16,189 nucleotides of DNA from JBCCSZ01 sp039199225 (GCA_039199225.1 JBCCSZ010000176.1:1-16189); one strand, 5' to 3'; positions 6,954 through 13,771 are shown, counted from the first letter of the stretch. Notes: generated by a model not told the origin, from the letters alone. A program made the numbers and translations.

Positions 6954-7036
6954 ATATTCTCCTGAACATACAAAAGGTAATCAAAAATTGGCTTTTTTTT
7001 CGCGAATGGTTACCTTTTAGCTCACAAGGAGAATAT
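6954..7036. promoter_or_regulatory. Imperfect palindrome in divergent promoter region
   Basis: Two nested inverted repeats share one centre: 6954-6963 (ATATTCTCCT) with 7027-7036, and 6972-6980 (AAAAGGTAA) with 7010-7018. They lie between the start codons of the T9SS gene and the ECF sigma gene. The inner arms contain TACCTTTT on both strands, which fits the -7 box form TAnnTTTG in each direction. The arrangement suits a shared operator or an autoregulated divergent promoter, or it could form an 83-base hairpin. Confidence 0.5.
6988..7018 (+). promoter_or_regulatory. Candidate promoter of ECF sigma gene
   Basis: TTG at 6988-6990, a 20-base spacer, and TACCTTTT at 7011-7018 match the Bacteroidota consensus TTG-N19/20-TAnnTTTG except for the last base. 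The sigma start codon is 36 bases downstream. Confidence 0.45.
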
Positions 7037-7053
7037 TCATTCAGACAAACTCC

Positions 7054-7635
7054 ATGATACACTACAACGACCATACACTGATTAAGCTACTAAAGTCCAC
7101 CGAAAGACAGGACAATGATAAGGCGATGTTGTTTCTTTATCAACAACTGTTTTTCAAGGTCGAGCGATACGTTCAAAGGAATTCAGGGGATTCCTCAGAC
7201 GCCGCCGACGTTTTTCAAGATGGACTGATCGTTTTGTACAAGTCGGTTCGGCAAGAAAAAATACCTGCCGATGCCAAGGTGCAAGCCTACTTGTACTCGG
7301 TTTGCCGCAATTTGTGGCTCAAACAATTGGGTAAAAGCAAAAGGAAAGTAGCATTAATGGAAGAACATGAAAACATCCCTAGTGGACCCTTGCATTTAGA
7401 TAAGGTATTGTCTGATGAAAAGAGCGAGCTAGTCGATAAGCTGCTGCATCAATTGGGTGCCAGTTGTCGACAACTACTTGTCTACTTTTATTATGATCGT
7501 TTAAAGATCAGGGAAATCGCAAAGCTTATGAATTTTTCCAGCGAGCAGGTTGCCAAAAACAAAAAATCTGCTTGCATGAAAAAACTGAGGGCCATCCTCG
7601 ATGAGCATCCCGAGTTGAAAGAACTATTGCGATAA
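7054..7635 (+). CDS. ECF-type RNA polymerase sigma factor
   Basis: This 193-aa sigma-70 family protein has two sigma domains. Region 2 spans about 25-92, with DAADVFQDGLIVLYKSVR and AYLYSVCRNLWLKQL, the core-binding and -10 recognition helices. Region 4 spans about 124-182, with LGASCRQLLVYFYYDRLKI and the helix-turn-helix REIAKLMNFSSEQVAKNKKS. The lack of regions 1 and 3 and the length fit ECF factors. The downstream gene, 21 bases after the stop, encodes a membrane TPR protein likely to control it. Regulated promoters are unknown; the palindromic divergent spacer is the first candidate. Confidence 0.88.
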   Translation: MIHYNDHTLIKLLKSTERQDNDKAMLFLYQQLFFKVERYVQRNSGDSSDAADVFQDGLIVLYKSVRQEKIPADAKVQAYLYSVCRNLWLKQLGKSKRKVALMEEHENIPSGPLHLDKVLSDEKSELVDKLLHQLGASCRQLLVYFYYDRLKIREIAKLMNFSSEQVAKNKKSACMKKLRAILDEHPELKELLR

Positions 7636-7656
7636 CCTGATAACAATACTATTCTT

Positions 7657-8394
7657 ATGCAAGATTTTGATTCCAATAAGATCGACCAGTTTCTGATGGG
7701 TCAGCTACCTCCGGAAGAACATAAAAATATAGAAGACATGATTCAACACAACGAAGAGTTCGCCCGACAGGTCCAGCGCCGACGGGAGTCCATCGCTGCG
7801 GTCGAGTTGCTGGGCGATCTGCAAATGAAACAACGGCTTGGTGAGCTACACGAAAAGGGTATACGACTGGCCAATCAGAGTCGACGCCGCACCTGGCTGC
7901 GACCACTTCTGGCGTCTGCAGCAGCAGTCTTACTGCTCGTGGTGGCCGGGTGGTGGTTTTTCAACCAACCCGTCAGCAGCAAAGCCATGATGGCCGAACA
8001 TTTCCAGACCTACGACCTCAACTTCGGCCAACGCGACGACAACAACCAGGCTGCCCTGCTGCGCTTCAGCGACCTCTACCGGCAGCAGCGCTTCGGCGAA
8101 GCACTGGCCGCCATTCAAAACCTACCGACCGAGCAACTCAGCTCCAAATTGAAACTGGCCAGAGGCATCGCTCTACTGTCCGACCAACAGCCCGAACAGG
8201 CCACCGACGCCTTTTCCGCCCTACTCAATCCGCCCGATCCCATTTACAGCGAGCAAGCGCGCTGGTACCTCGCGCTTTCCTACCTGGCCCAGGACAACAC
8301 AGACGAATGCAAGCGACAATTGCAGCAGATCATCGAAAAAGAAAAGCACTTCCAGGTAGATGAAGCCAAGCAATTGCTGAAAAAATTAAAATAA
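7657..8394 (+). CDS. One-TM protein with anti-sigma-like N-terminus and TPR domain
   Basis: This is a 245-aa membrane protein. The N-terminal 80 residues are cytoplasmic and contain IDQFLMGQLPPEE followed by an amphipathic region (NEEFARQVQRRRES), a layout seen in Bacteroidota anti-sigma-like proteins; no zinc-binding HxxxCxxC is present. Residues 81-102 form a membrane helix (LASAAAVLLLVVAGWWFF). The rest (about 110-245) lies in the periplasm and is made of TPR-like helices, such as FSDLYRQQRFGEALAAI and ARWYLALSYLAQDNTDECKRQL. It lies 21 bases after the ECF sigma gene in one operon. I infer that it senses or scaffolds in the periplasm, perhaps with the TPR-CHAT protein, and restrains the sigma factor. 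Codon use is visibly more GC-rich than in the gws genes. Confidence 0.72.
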   Translation: MQDFDSNKIDQFLMGQLPPEEHKNIEDMIQHNEEFARQVQRRRESIAAVELLGDLQMKQRLGELHEKGIRLANQSRRRTWLRPLLASAAAVLLLVVAGWWFFNQPVSSKAMMAEHFQTYDLNFGQRDDNNQAALLRFSDLYRQQRFGEALAAIQNLPTEQLSSKLKLARGIALLSDQQPEQATDAFSALLNPPDPIYSEQARWYLALSYLAQDNTDECKRQLQQIIEKEKHFQVDEAKQLLKKLK

Positions 8395-8788
8395 ATCCTT
8401 ATTCGAGGATTACCTTTTTCCATTTTTTGGAATATCTATATGTAGGAGCATAATAAATACCGCTGAGTCTAAAAAAATTTAATGGGAAGGCATTCTCCTC
8501 CCTTGGAAGGTTCCGCCACCATTTGTGGAATCATCAAGGATATTATGCTTGGTAATCCAGTAACGCATTTTTATTGCCATCGAATCAATAGAGCCATTCC
8601 AGACAAAACTTTAAAGTGCCGGTGAAGATACACACTGAATCAACCGCCGGTCTTGCCTGCAAAAAAACTTAATCGAAAGAACGGACACTGATATTCAGGG
8701 TCGGGCTTTGATCAAGCCCCATCGAATGTCATTGGTAAGATGCTTAATCAGTGTAATTAGACTCGGGGTGGAAACCACCCCTGAAGAA
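8395..8788 (+). other. Long intergenic region with several inverted repeats, no gene seen
   Basis: No convincing coding frame is present. Pairing segments include GGATTACC (8407-8414) with GGTAATCC (8551-8558), AGCATAATA (8447-8455) with TATTATGCT (8541-8549), and a GC-rich 7-bp stem with AAA loop at 8765-8781 (GGGGTGG/CCACCCC). A strong rightward terminator follows at 8789. It could be a long 3' UTR of the sigma/TPR operon or a separate structured RNA. I found no match to tmRNA, RNase P RNA or SRP RNA. Confidence 0.35.
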
Positions 8789-8828
8789 AAGCCGGTTTGC
8801 TCCTATGCGAACCGGCTTGTTTGTTTTT
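8789..8828 (+). terminator. Strong intrinsic terminator, rightward
   Basis: The stem AAGCCGGTT (8789-8797) pairs with AACCGGCTT (8810-8818) and extends inward by a G-U and two G-C pairs to a 6-base loop. It is followed by a T-rich tail, GTTTGTTTTT. It ends a rightward transcript, either the sigma/TPR operon about 400 bases upstream or an RNA from the intergenic region. Confidence 0.8.
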
Positions 8829-8846
8829 CGCCTCCTCGGCATGCCT

Positions 8847-8890
8847 ACAAACAAAACTCCCCCCTGGGCCATACAAACCCAGAGAGGAGT
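8847..8890 (-). terminator. Intrinsic terminator, leftward (pirin)
   Basis: CTGGG (8864-8868) pairs with CCCAG (8878-8882). After a 3x3 internal mismatch, ACTCC (8856-8860) pairs with GGAGT (8886-8890). On the minus strand the stem is followed by TTTTGTTTGT. It lies 87 bases after the stop of the leftward pirin gene. Confidence 0.6.
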
Positions 8891-8976
8891 CCTTTATCGA
8901 TTGGAATGAAATCACTGTCTTGAGCAATTGAGGCGTAGGCTACGCCACCACAAATCATCCGATCGCTCGTCTTCTG

Positions 8977-9876
8977 TCATACTTCCATCGGCACTTCCAT
9001 CAACAGCAATTGTGCATCCTTGTCGGCTTTGATGTGCAGCTTATCGACATCCCACAAGCCGTAGCCATCTCTTCGGTTCAAGGGCTGGCCCTCGATGGTG
9101 ACATCGCCTTCCAGTACAAAAGCATAGACACCATTGCCAGAACGCTTGATTTCGTAGGTTGTCTCAAAGTTCTTGTCGAATTCGCCCATGTGGAACCAAG
9201 CCTTTTGGTGAATCCACACACCCTCGTCTTCCGGATTGGGCGACAATACCTGCAATAGGTTGTTGTGCAGGTCTTTGGGATCAAAAAGGATGTCGTCGTA
9301 GCGAGGTTCGACATTGCGGCGCTCGGGAAACAGCCAGATTTGTAGGAATCGTACTTCCTCGTCGGAGTGGTCGTTGTATTCCGAATGACGGATGCCTGTT
9401 CCGGCGCTCATCACCTGTACATTTCCCTTGCGGATGACATGGGTGTTGCCCAAGGTATCCTTGTGTTGTAGGGCGCCAGACAGCGGGATCGAAATGATCT
9501 CCATATTGTCATGTGGATGTGTACCAAACCCACGGCCGCCGCTAACGACATCGTCGTTGAGGACTCTCAACACACCAAAGTTGGTACGTTCGGGGTTGTA
9601 GTAATTTGCGAAGCTGAAAGTGTGGTGAGAATCGAGCCATCCGTGGTTGGCATGCCCACGGGTATCGGCTTTGTGCAATACGGTTTTCATTGTTTTTATC
9701 TCCTTATTTGGTAAATGATTGAATCCGACTTGTCCAAGTTGTTTTTCGTTGGGAACATCTTTCATGAGCTTGTCGTAGGTCGATTTTGTCGGCTCGGCAG
9801 CTTGGCCAGCAAGTGGCAAAGCAGAGGAAGCCGCCAGGCCCATCAAAGATTTTTTGAGGAATTCTTTCCGATCCAT
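8977..9876 (-). CDS. Pirin family protein with export-type N-terminal extension
   Basis: This 299-aa bicupin protein has the pirin body from residue 63 (MKTVLHKADTRGHANHGWLD). The metal ligands HxH and HxE are present: H120 and H122 in GTHPHDNMEI, H164 and E166 in GIRHSEYN, matching the iron site of pirins. The first 62 residues are an extension with a Tat-like signal (DRKEFLKKSLMGLAASSALPLAG; the twin Arg is Arg-Lys), then a linker containing VGFNHLPN. I recall similar extensions in other Bacteroidota pirins. The ATG of residue 63 (9690-9688) has AAGGAG nine bases upstream, so a shorter 237-aa cytoplasmic form is also possible. Some pirins of the YhhW type act on quercetin; the substrate here is unknown. 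Confidence 0.85.
   Translation of the reverse strand: MDRKEFLKKSLMGLAASSALPLAGQAAEPTKSTYDKLMKDVPNEKQLGQVGFNHLPNKEIKTMKTVLHKADTRGHANHGWLDSHHTFSFANYYNPERTNFGVLRVLNDDVVSGGRGFGTHPHDNMEIISIPLSGALQHKDTLGNTHVIRKGNVQVMSAGTGIRHSEYNDHSDEEVRFLQIWLFPERRNVEPRYDDILFDPKDLHNNLLQVLSPNPEDEGVWIHQKAWFHMGEFDKNFETTYEIKRSGNGVYAFVLEGDVTIEGQPLNRRDGYGLWDVDKLHIKADKDAQLLLMEVPMEV
9700..9705 (-). promoter_or_regulatory. Strong Shine-Dalgarno before internal pirin start
   Basis: On the minus strand AAGGAG lies nine bases before the in-frame ATG at 9690-9688, where the conserved pirin domain begins. Strong Shine-Dalgarno sites are uncommon in Bacteroidota and none is seen before the outer start at 9876. This supports initiation at the internal ATG, either as the only start or as a second one. 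Confidence 0.55.
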
Positions 9877-10188
9877 ATCTTCTGTTTAGCTTGTTGGTTT
9901 GTGAATCATTCCTGCAGAACTTCTGTCATCTTTCGTCCTGCGTTCCATACAAAATTGACAAATTATAAGAGAGAAGTAAATATAAAAAGGGAGGGATGGC
10001 ATGTAAAAATGGCGTATTGCAGCTAAAAAAGCAAGAAATAGGAATTATCCCGGGCTTTTGTGGTACATCACTTAGATGGCTTTGCTTGGAGTGCAAAAAG
10101 ACATCGGAAGGGCGGGAGGAGGAGGGATAAAATTTCTCTAAAACCCGGGATAACTCATCTATGAGCAGATAAACGAACGTCCGACTTC
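9877..10188. other. Intergenic region upstream of pirin, no gene seen
   Basis: This stretch is AT-rich near 9950-10000, where the pirin promoter should lie; CAATTTTG on the minus strand (9957-9950) is a possible -7 box but lacks a matching TTG. It also contains the inverted repeat at 10045-10153. I see no coding frame with gene-like features. Confidence 0.5.
10045..10153. repeat. 10-bp inverted repeats bracketing a 109-bp segment
   Basis: TTATCCCGGG at 10045-10054 is the exact reverse complement of 10144-10153. The match continues inward through a T/A run of four with a one-base bulge. The 89 bases between do not form an obvious long stem. It could be a small MITE-like element or a remnant. 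Confidence 0.45.
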
Positions 10189-10527
10189 TTAGTTTTCTTT
10201 TAAAGCAACCGTTTTAACAATTTTCGAAGTGGCTGGCTTTGTGGCAACAGATTCTTCTGCCTCCGTAGGCTTCGCATCGGCCATTTTCAAACAGGAAGTA
10301 ACCGCACATTTTTTAGCACAATTCTTTTTTTCAACGACAGCCACTGTCTTGGCATTGCTACAAACAGCTTTGCACAAAGCCTTTTCCGCAGCCGTACAGC
10401 TTTTCTTCGCACTACAGATTTTCTGGCAAGCCGCTTTTTGGGCTACTGTGCAATTTTGAGCCTGCAGCGCGCTACCAAATCCCAGAAAACAGAACATCAA
10501 CAAGAGTGGCAAAAAGGAACTTTTCAT
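10189..10527 (-). CDS. Small secreted Cys-repeat protein
   Basis: This 112-aa protein has a signal peptide (residues 1-24, LLLMFCFLGFGSALQAQ). The mature part has nine Cys. Two tandem 18-residue repeats share the form CTxAxKAxCxxxCSxxK (C26, C34, C38 and C44, C52, C56), followed by a shorter unit with C70, C74 and C79. The C-terminal 30 residues are a Thr/Ala/Lys-rich tail without Cys. The regular CxxxC spacing suggests metal binding or disulfide-bonded helices in the periplasm; which metal is not visible. It is divergent from a histidine kinase/regulator pair, and its promoter carries four tandem repeats where the -33 box should be. I infer that it is a target of that system. I do not recognise a named family. 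Confidence 0.72.
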   Translation of the reverse strand: MKSSFLPLLLMFCFLGFGSALQAQNCTVAQKAACQKICSAKKSCTAAEKALCKAVCSNAKTVAVVEKKNCAKKCAVTSCLKMADAKPTEAEESVATKPATSKIVKTVALKEN

Positions 10528-10588
10528 CTTTACAAAATTTTGAGCGGCCAGTAAGAGGACGCTGTGAAATGAATAATACTATCAGGTA

Positions 10589-10596
10589 CAAAGGTA
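10589..10596 (-). promoter_or_regulatory. -7 box of Cys-repeat gene promoter
   Basis: On the minus strand TACCTTTG matches the Bacteroidota -7 consensus TAnnTTTG exactly. It is 61 bases upstream of the start codon at 10527. No TTG occurs 19-20 bases upstream; instead the first of four 11-bp repeats occupies that place, as expected for an activator-dependent promoter. Confidence 0.5.
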
Positions 10597-10615
10597 GATT
10601 CAGAGAGGCTGCCAG

Positions 10616-10655
10616 GCTGTTTTACACTTGTTAGGCACTTGTTAATGAGCTGTTA
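10616..10655. promoter_or_regulatory. Four tandem 11-bp repeats, likely response-regulator binding sites
   Basis: Heptamers GCTGTTT (10616), CTTGTTA (10627), CTTGTTA (10638) and GCTGTTA (10649) are spaced exactly 11 bp apart with four variable bases between them. The series does not continue on either side. Direct repeats of 7+4 bp are the known layout of OmpR/PhoB-family sites (pho box), and an OmpR-family regulator is encoded just downstream. The first heptamer overlaps the -33 position of the leftward Cys-repeat promoter. The other side faces the kinase gene, so the operon may also regulate itself. Confidence 0.6.
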
Positions 10656-10714
10656 AAGCAAGGCAATAGCCCTAGATATTTCTTTTTTTTGTAAGTGTCA
10701 TTAAAAGCCCAGTC

Positions 10715-11932
10715 ATGCAAATTCCCAAAACGACCTACGTCATTGCCGCCTCTACCCTTGCCTTGATCGCCCTGGTCAGCTTTCAGGTCAAGTGGTTGAT
10801 CGACTCTCAAAAGCTGATCGAGGAGCAACTCAATCAAAAGCTGCAAATGGCCCTTTGCTCGGCGGTGGACAATATGCAAGTCCGGGATGCCAGCTGTGGC
10901 ATGACCGGTCCCTGCTGCACCAGCCAGGACCCCTCCCGAGGCATTTTTCAGCTCAAAACCCTGGAACCCGTCAGCCAGGAACGCATCGACAGCGCCGTGA
11001 GTGCTGCTTTTGAGTTTTACGACATTGAACTGGATTACGACATCAGCATTCTGGACACACAGGACCCCACAAAAGGCTGTTCCCTCACCCCTTTGATGAC
11101 CTCCGACAACCACCTACTGAGCCTCAAAACACACAACAAAAGGAGCTACATTCTCGGTAAGATGAAGTTTATGTTGCTCTCCTCGATTTGTATACTCATT
11201 TTTCTGACGGCCGTTTTCGTTTTTGCCAATTACAGCCTGTTGCGCCAAAAGCAAGTCAATCAAATCAATAAAGATTTCTTCAACAATATGGCCCATGAAT
11301 TTCGAACCCCACTGACCAACATTTCGCTGGCCAGTCGACTGATAGCACGCCAACAGGGTTTGCCGCCGGACCACAAATACCTCAAGGTCATCGGTTCGGA
11401 AAGCCACAAACTCACAGAGCAAATCGACCGGGTACTCCAATTGGCCAAGGTCGAAAATGGGGAGTATCAATTGGAGAAGCAAATGGTCCGTCCGGCACAC
11501 CTCATCCAACAGGTGATCGATGGGATGGACATCCAGATTCGGGAAAAAAACGCAGAGGTATATTTTCGCAACCTTTCAGACGACTTCAGCCTGGAAGCCG
11601 ACAAGTTTCACCTAGGCAATGCCTTCCGAAATTTATTAGACAACGCCCTAAAATACGCCGGCGACCGTCCAAAGATCGACATCTCTCTACAAACCAATGA
11701 CAAGGGCGTACTGATTCATTTTCAGGACAACGGAGTGGGTATCTGCCCCAAAGATCAATCTTGCATTTTCGACAAGTACCAAAGAGTCCAAACCGGCAAT
11801 GTCCACAATCAAAAGGGATTTGGCCTTGGGCTGGCCTACGTCAAATTAATCATCGAACGCCACAAGGGCTTTATCAAAGTATTCAGCGATTTGAATAAAG
11901 GTACCCGTTTCGACCTTTTCCTACCGGCTTAA
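10715..11932 (+). CDS. Two-component sensor histidine kinase
   Basis: This 405-aa membrane kinase has membrane helices at about 8-28 and 152-174, flanking a periplasmic sensor of about 120 residues. The sensor has five Cys (C48, C61, C67, C68, C122), including CGMTGPCC. The cytoplasmic part has the H-box NNMAHEFRTPLTN with phosphorylated H194, the N-box NAFRNLLDNALKYAG (302-316), the G1 box DNGVGI (338-343), the F-box IFDKYQRV and the G2 box GFGLGL (368-373). All catalytic motifs are intact. The regulator gene begins 12 bases after the stop. The Cys-rich sensor and the divergent Cys-rich protein suggest a thiol, redox or metal signal; this is an inference. Confidence 0.92.
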   Translation: MQIPKTTYVIAASTLALIALVSFQVKWLIDSQKLIEEQLNQKLQMALCSAVDNMQVRDASCGMTGPCCTSQDPSRGIFQLKTLEPVSQERIDSAVSAAFEFYDIELDYDISILDTQDPTKGCSLTPLMTSDNHLLSLKTHNKRSYILGKMKFMLLSSICILIFLTAVFVFANYSLLRQKQVNQINKDFFNNMAHEFRTPLTNISLASRLIARQQGLPPDHKYLKVIGSESHKLTEQIDRVLQLAKVENGEYQLEKQMVRPAHLIQQVIDGMDIQIREKNAEVYFRNLSDDFSLEADKFHLGNAFRNLLDNALKYAGDRPKIDISLQTNDKGVLIHFQDNGVGICPKDQSCIFDKYQRVQTGNVHNQKGFGLGLAYVKLIIERHKGFIKVFSDLNKGTRFDLFLPA

Positions 11933-11944
11933 TCCGATACCAAC

Positions 11945-12640
11945 ATGCACAACCGCAAACGACTACTGATCGTCGAAGACGATATTCATCTGGGCTTCCT
12001 ACTGATGGAATTCCTCGAATCCGAAGGCTTCCAAGTAAAGCTCTGCCGCGATGGCCAATCGGGCCTCAGCAGCTTCAAAAAAGAAGCATTCGACCTTTGT
12101 ATCTTGGATGTCATGCTGCCCCATACCGATGGTTTCAGCCTGGCCCGAATGATCCGAACAGAAGACAAAAGTGTCCCCTTCCTGTTCTTGACGGCTCGGT
12201 CGATGAAGGAGGATAAGTTGCAGGGATTTGCCGTGGGGGCCGAAGATTTTATCACCAAGCCCTTCGATGAGGAGGAGCTGCTGTGCCGCATTCGGGTGAT
12301 CCTGCGCCGACAAAGCGCCCAGCAAATGCCCGAGTGCAAACCTACCCAATTTCAAATAGGCAAGTACTTTTTCGATTATGCCAAGCAGGAATTGTCTTTC
12401 GAAAACACAACCCGCCGCCTGACAGAAAAAGAAAACGAAGTACTTCGCTTGCTCTGCCTACACCAAAACCAAATCCTCAAACGGGAGGAGGCCGTCGAAA
12501 AAATATATGGCCGCCAGGATTACTTTCTGGGCCGCAGCTTCGATGTGTTCATCTCTCGACTTCGGAAGATGCTCCGACAAGACCCTTCCATCCAAATTGA
12601 AAATGTTTTTAAGGTCGGCTTTATCTTGAATGTGGAGTAA
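11945..12640 (+). CDS. OmpR/PhoB-type response regulator
   Basis: This 231-aa regulator has a receiver domain (1-120) with acidic pocket E11, D12, D13, phosphoacceptor D55 in CILDVMLPHTDG, T83 and K105 in TKPFDEEEL. The C-terminal winged helix (about 135-231) includes LTEKENEVLRLLC, and the recognition helix region SFDVFISRLRKMLRQDP is followed by the wing VFKVGFIL. It is cotranscribed with the kinase and is its evident partner. Family members bind tandem direct repeats as dimers, which fits the four 11-bp repeats upstream of the kinase. Its stop is four bases from the stop of the oppositely oriented Dabb gene. Confidence 0.93.
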   Translation: MHNRKRLLIVEDDIHLGFLLMEFLESEGFQVKLCRDGQSGLSSFKKEAFDLCILDVMLPHTDGFSLARMIRTEDKSVPFLFLTARSMKEDKLQGFAVGAEDFITKPFDEEELLCRIRVILRRQSAQQMPECKPTQFQIGKYFFDYAKQELSFENTTRRLTEKENEVLRLLCLHQNQILKREEAVEKIYGRQDYFLGRSFDVFISRLRKMLRQDPSIQIENVFKVGFILNVE

Positions 12641-12644
12641 GGGA

Positions 12645-13103
12645 TTAGGGATTTGTCCAATAATCCACAACAAAAACCTTTTCCAAGTGGGGCTGTAAGT
12701 CGGCCACAAAGGCTTGGTGTGCCGGATGGGGTGCATAGATGCTGTCCCGATCTTCCTCCGACTCGAAAGTCAACAAATAGCAATGCGTAAAGCCCTGATG
12801 GAAGTTCTCCGGACTGTCGTTGAGCCCCCACTCAAAGTCTTTGACGACAGGAATAGAATCTGCCAATGCGTTGAAAGCAGTATTTAGATTTTCGACATCC
12901 TCCTGGCTCGATTCCTCTTTAAACTTGAAAATTACTACGTGCCGAAGTAGTTTTTCTGGCTTGTCCTTTTTTTCCATGGTGGTAGGCGTTTGTGCCGCAA
13001 CTGTTTGCACGGGCGGAGCGGTGTCCTGACAGGCAACGAGTAGCAGACCGCACAAGACAAGTTGCAAGGAAGTAAATAGGGTAACTTTTGCTCGATGAAT
13101 CAT
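12645..13103 (-). CDS. Lipoprotein with Dabb (stress-responsive A/B barrel) domain
   Basis: This 152-aa protein has a type II signal peptide with lipobox LLLVAC (Cys at 25). A Thr/Pro-rich linker leads to a Dabb domain from about 53 (LRHVVIFKFKEESSQEDVE) through WGLNDSPENFHQGFTHCYLL to YAPHPAHQAFVADLQPHLEK. Dabb domains are small dimeric ferredoxin-like barrels with diverse or unknown roles. Membrane anchoring is seen in some Bacteroidota members. It has its own good promoter at 13127-13157. It converges with the response regulator gene with only four bases between stops and no room for a terminator. Confidence 0.88.
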   Translation of the reverse strand: MIHRAKVTLFTSLQLVLCGLLLVACQDTAPPVQTVAAQTPTTMEKKDKPEKLLRHVVIFKFKEESSQEDVENLNTAFNALADSIPVVKDFEWGLNDSPENFHQGFTHCYLLTFESEEDRDSIYAPHPAHQAFVADLQPHLEKVFVVDYWTNP

Positions 13104-13126
13104 TTTGTTCTGATTTAAGGTAAGAA

Positions 13127-13157
13127 CAAAAGTAGCCCTATTTGCGAGAGCCTACAA
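13127..13157 (-). promoter_or_regulatory. Promoter of Dabb lipoprotein gene
   Basis: On the minus strand TTG (13157-13155), a 20-base spacer and TACTTTTG (13134-13127) match the Bacteroidota consensus TTG-N19/20-TAnnTTTG fully. The start codon at 13103 is 23 bases beyond the box. Confidence 0.65.
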
Positions 13158-13181
13158 TAATGGACTAAAAAAACACGGGCT

Positions 13182-13757
13182 TTACAAACATTCTTCAAAC
13201 GATGACAACTGCGGATTGACCCGTCCTTCTCCATCGTGCTGACTGGGGAAAATACAGGGATTGACATCGCCAATGTCCAATTTTTCATCGCCACATTCCA
13301 TACTGCAAACAAAGCCGCTGTAGGTTTGCGTCCGATTGCTCGCACTCGTCAAGACAATTTCATACTGAAAAAGGCCATAAACGAAGGTCGAATCGACATT
13401 TGCGCCATCCCAACCAAGGAAGCCTTGAATCGGTGGGATGTTCTCATCCATGCGCATAATCGTATTGCCATCCGTATCCGATACTTCAAAGCTTTTAATA
13501 GAGGCAGCACTTGTAGGGTTATCGGCTGGTCCTGCCTCTATCCGAAAAAGGTCGTTGATACCATCCAGGTTTGGGCTGAAGGCATTGGGAATGAAAATGT
13601 TTTGTCCAAAAAAGCTGAAGTTGACTTCGCCGGTGCAGCAGTCTTGATAGGGATTGACCTCCTCCATTGGTTCACTACCATTGTCGTCGTCGTCATTCTT
13701 TTCACAAGCCAAGCAAAAAAGGAGGGAAAGGATCAGTAAAAAGTGTTGTTTTTTCAT
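13182..13757 (-). CDS. Lipoprotein with CHU_C/gliding-type C-terminal domain
   Basis: This 191-aa protein has a lipobox FCLAC (Cys at 18) followed by an acidic, Asp-rich stretch. The segment IFIPNAFSPNLDGINDLFRI (residues 54-73) is the hallmark of the CHU_C domain, usually found at the end of large surface proteins and at gliding-associated C-termini. Here it follows the lipid anchor almost directly, so the protein is mostly that domain. The continuation (SFEVSDTDGNTIMRMDE, GWDGANVDSTFVYGLFQYEIVL) has the expected strands. Six further Cys include a CC pair and three near the end. It is probably an outer-membrane or surface lipoprotein of unknown role. Confidence 0.82.
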   Translation of the reverse strand: MKKQHFLLILSLLFCLACEKNDDDDNGSEPMEEVNPYQDCCTGEVNFSFFGQNIFIPNAFSPNLDGINDLFRIEAGPADNPTSAASIKSFEVSDTDGNTIMRMDENIPPIQGFLGWDGANVDSTFVYGLFQYEIVLTSASNRTQTYSGFVCSMECGDEKLDIGDVNPCIFPSQHDGEGRVNPQLSSFEECL

Positions 13758-13771
13758 CTTTATATTTTCGG

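Noticed and set aside
8708..8923. 71-codon rightward frame in the intergenic region
   Set aside because: It runs through two strong hairpin terminators and has no recognisable features.
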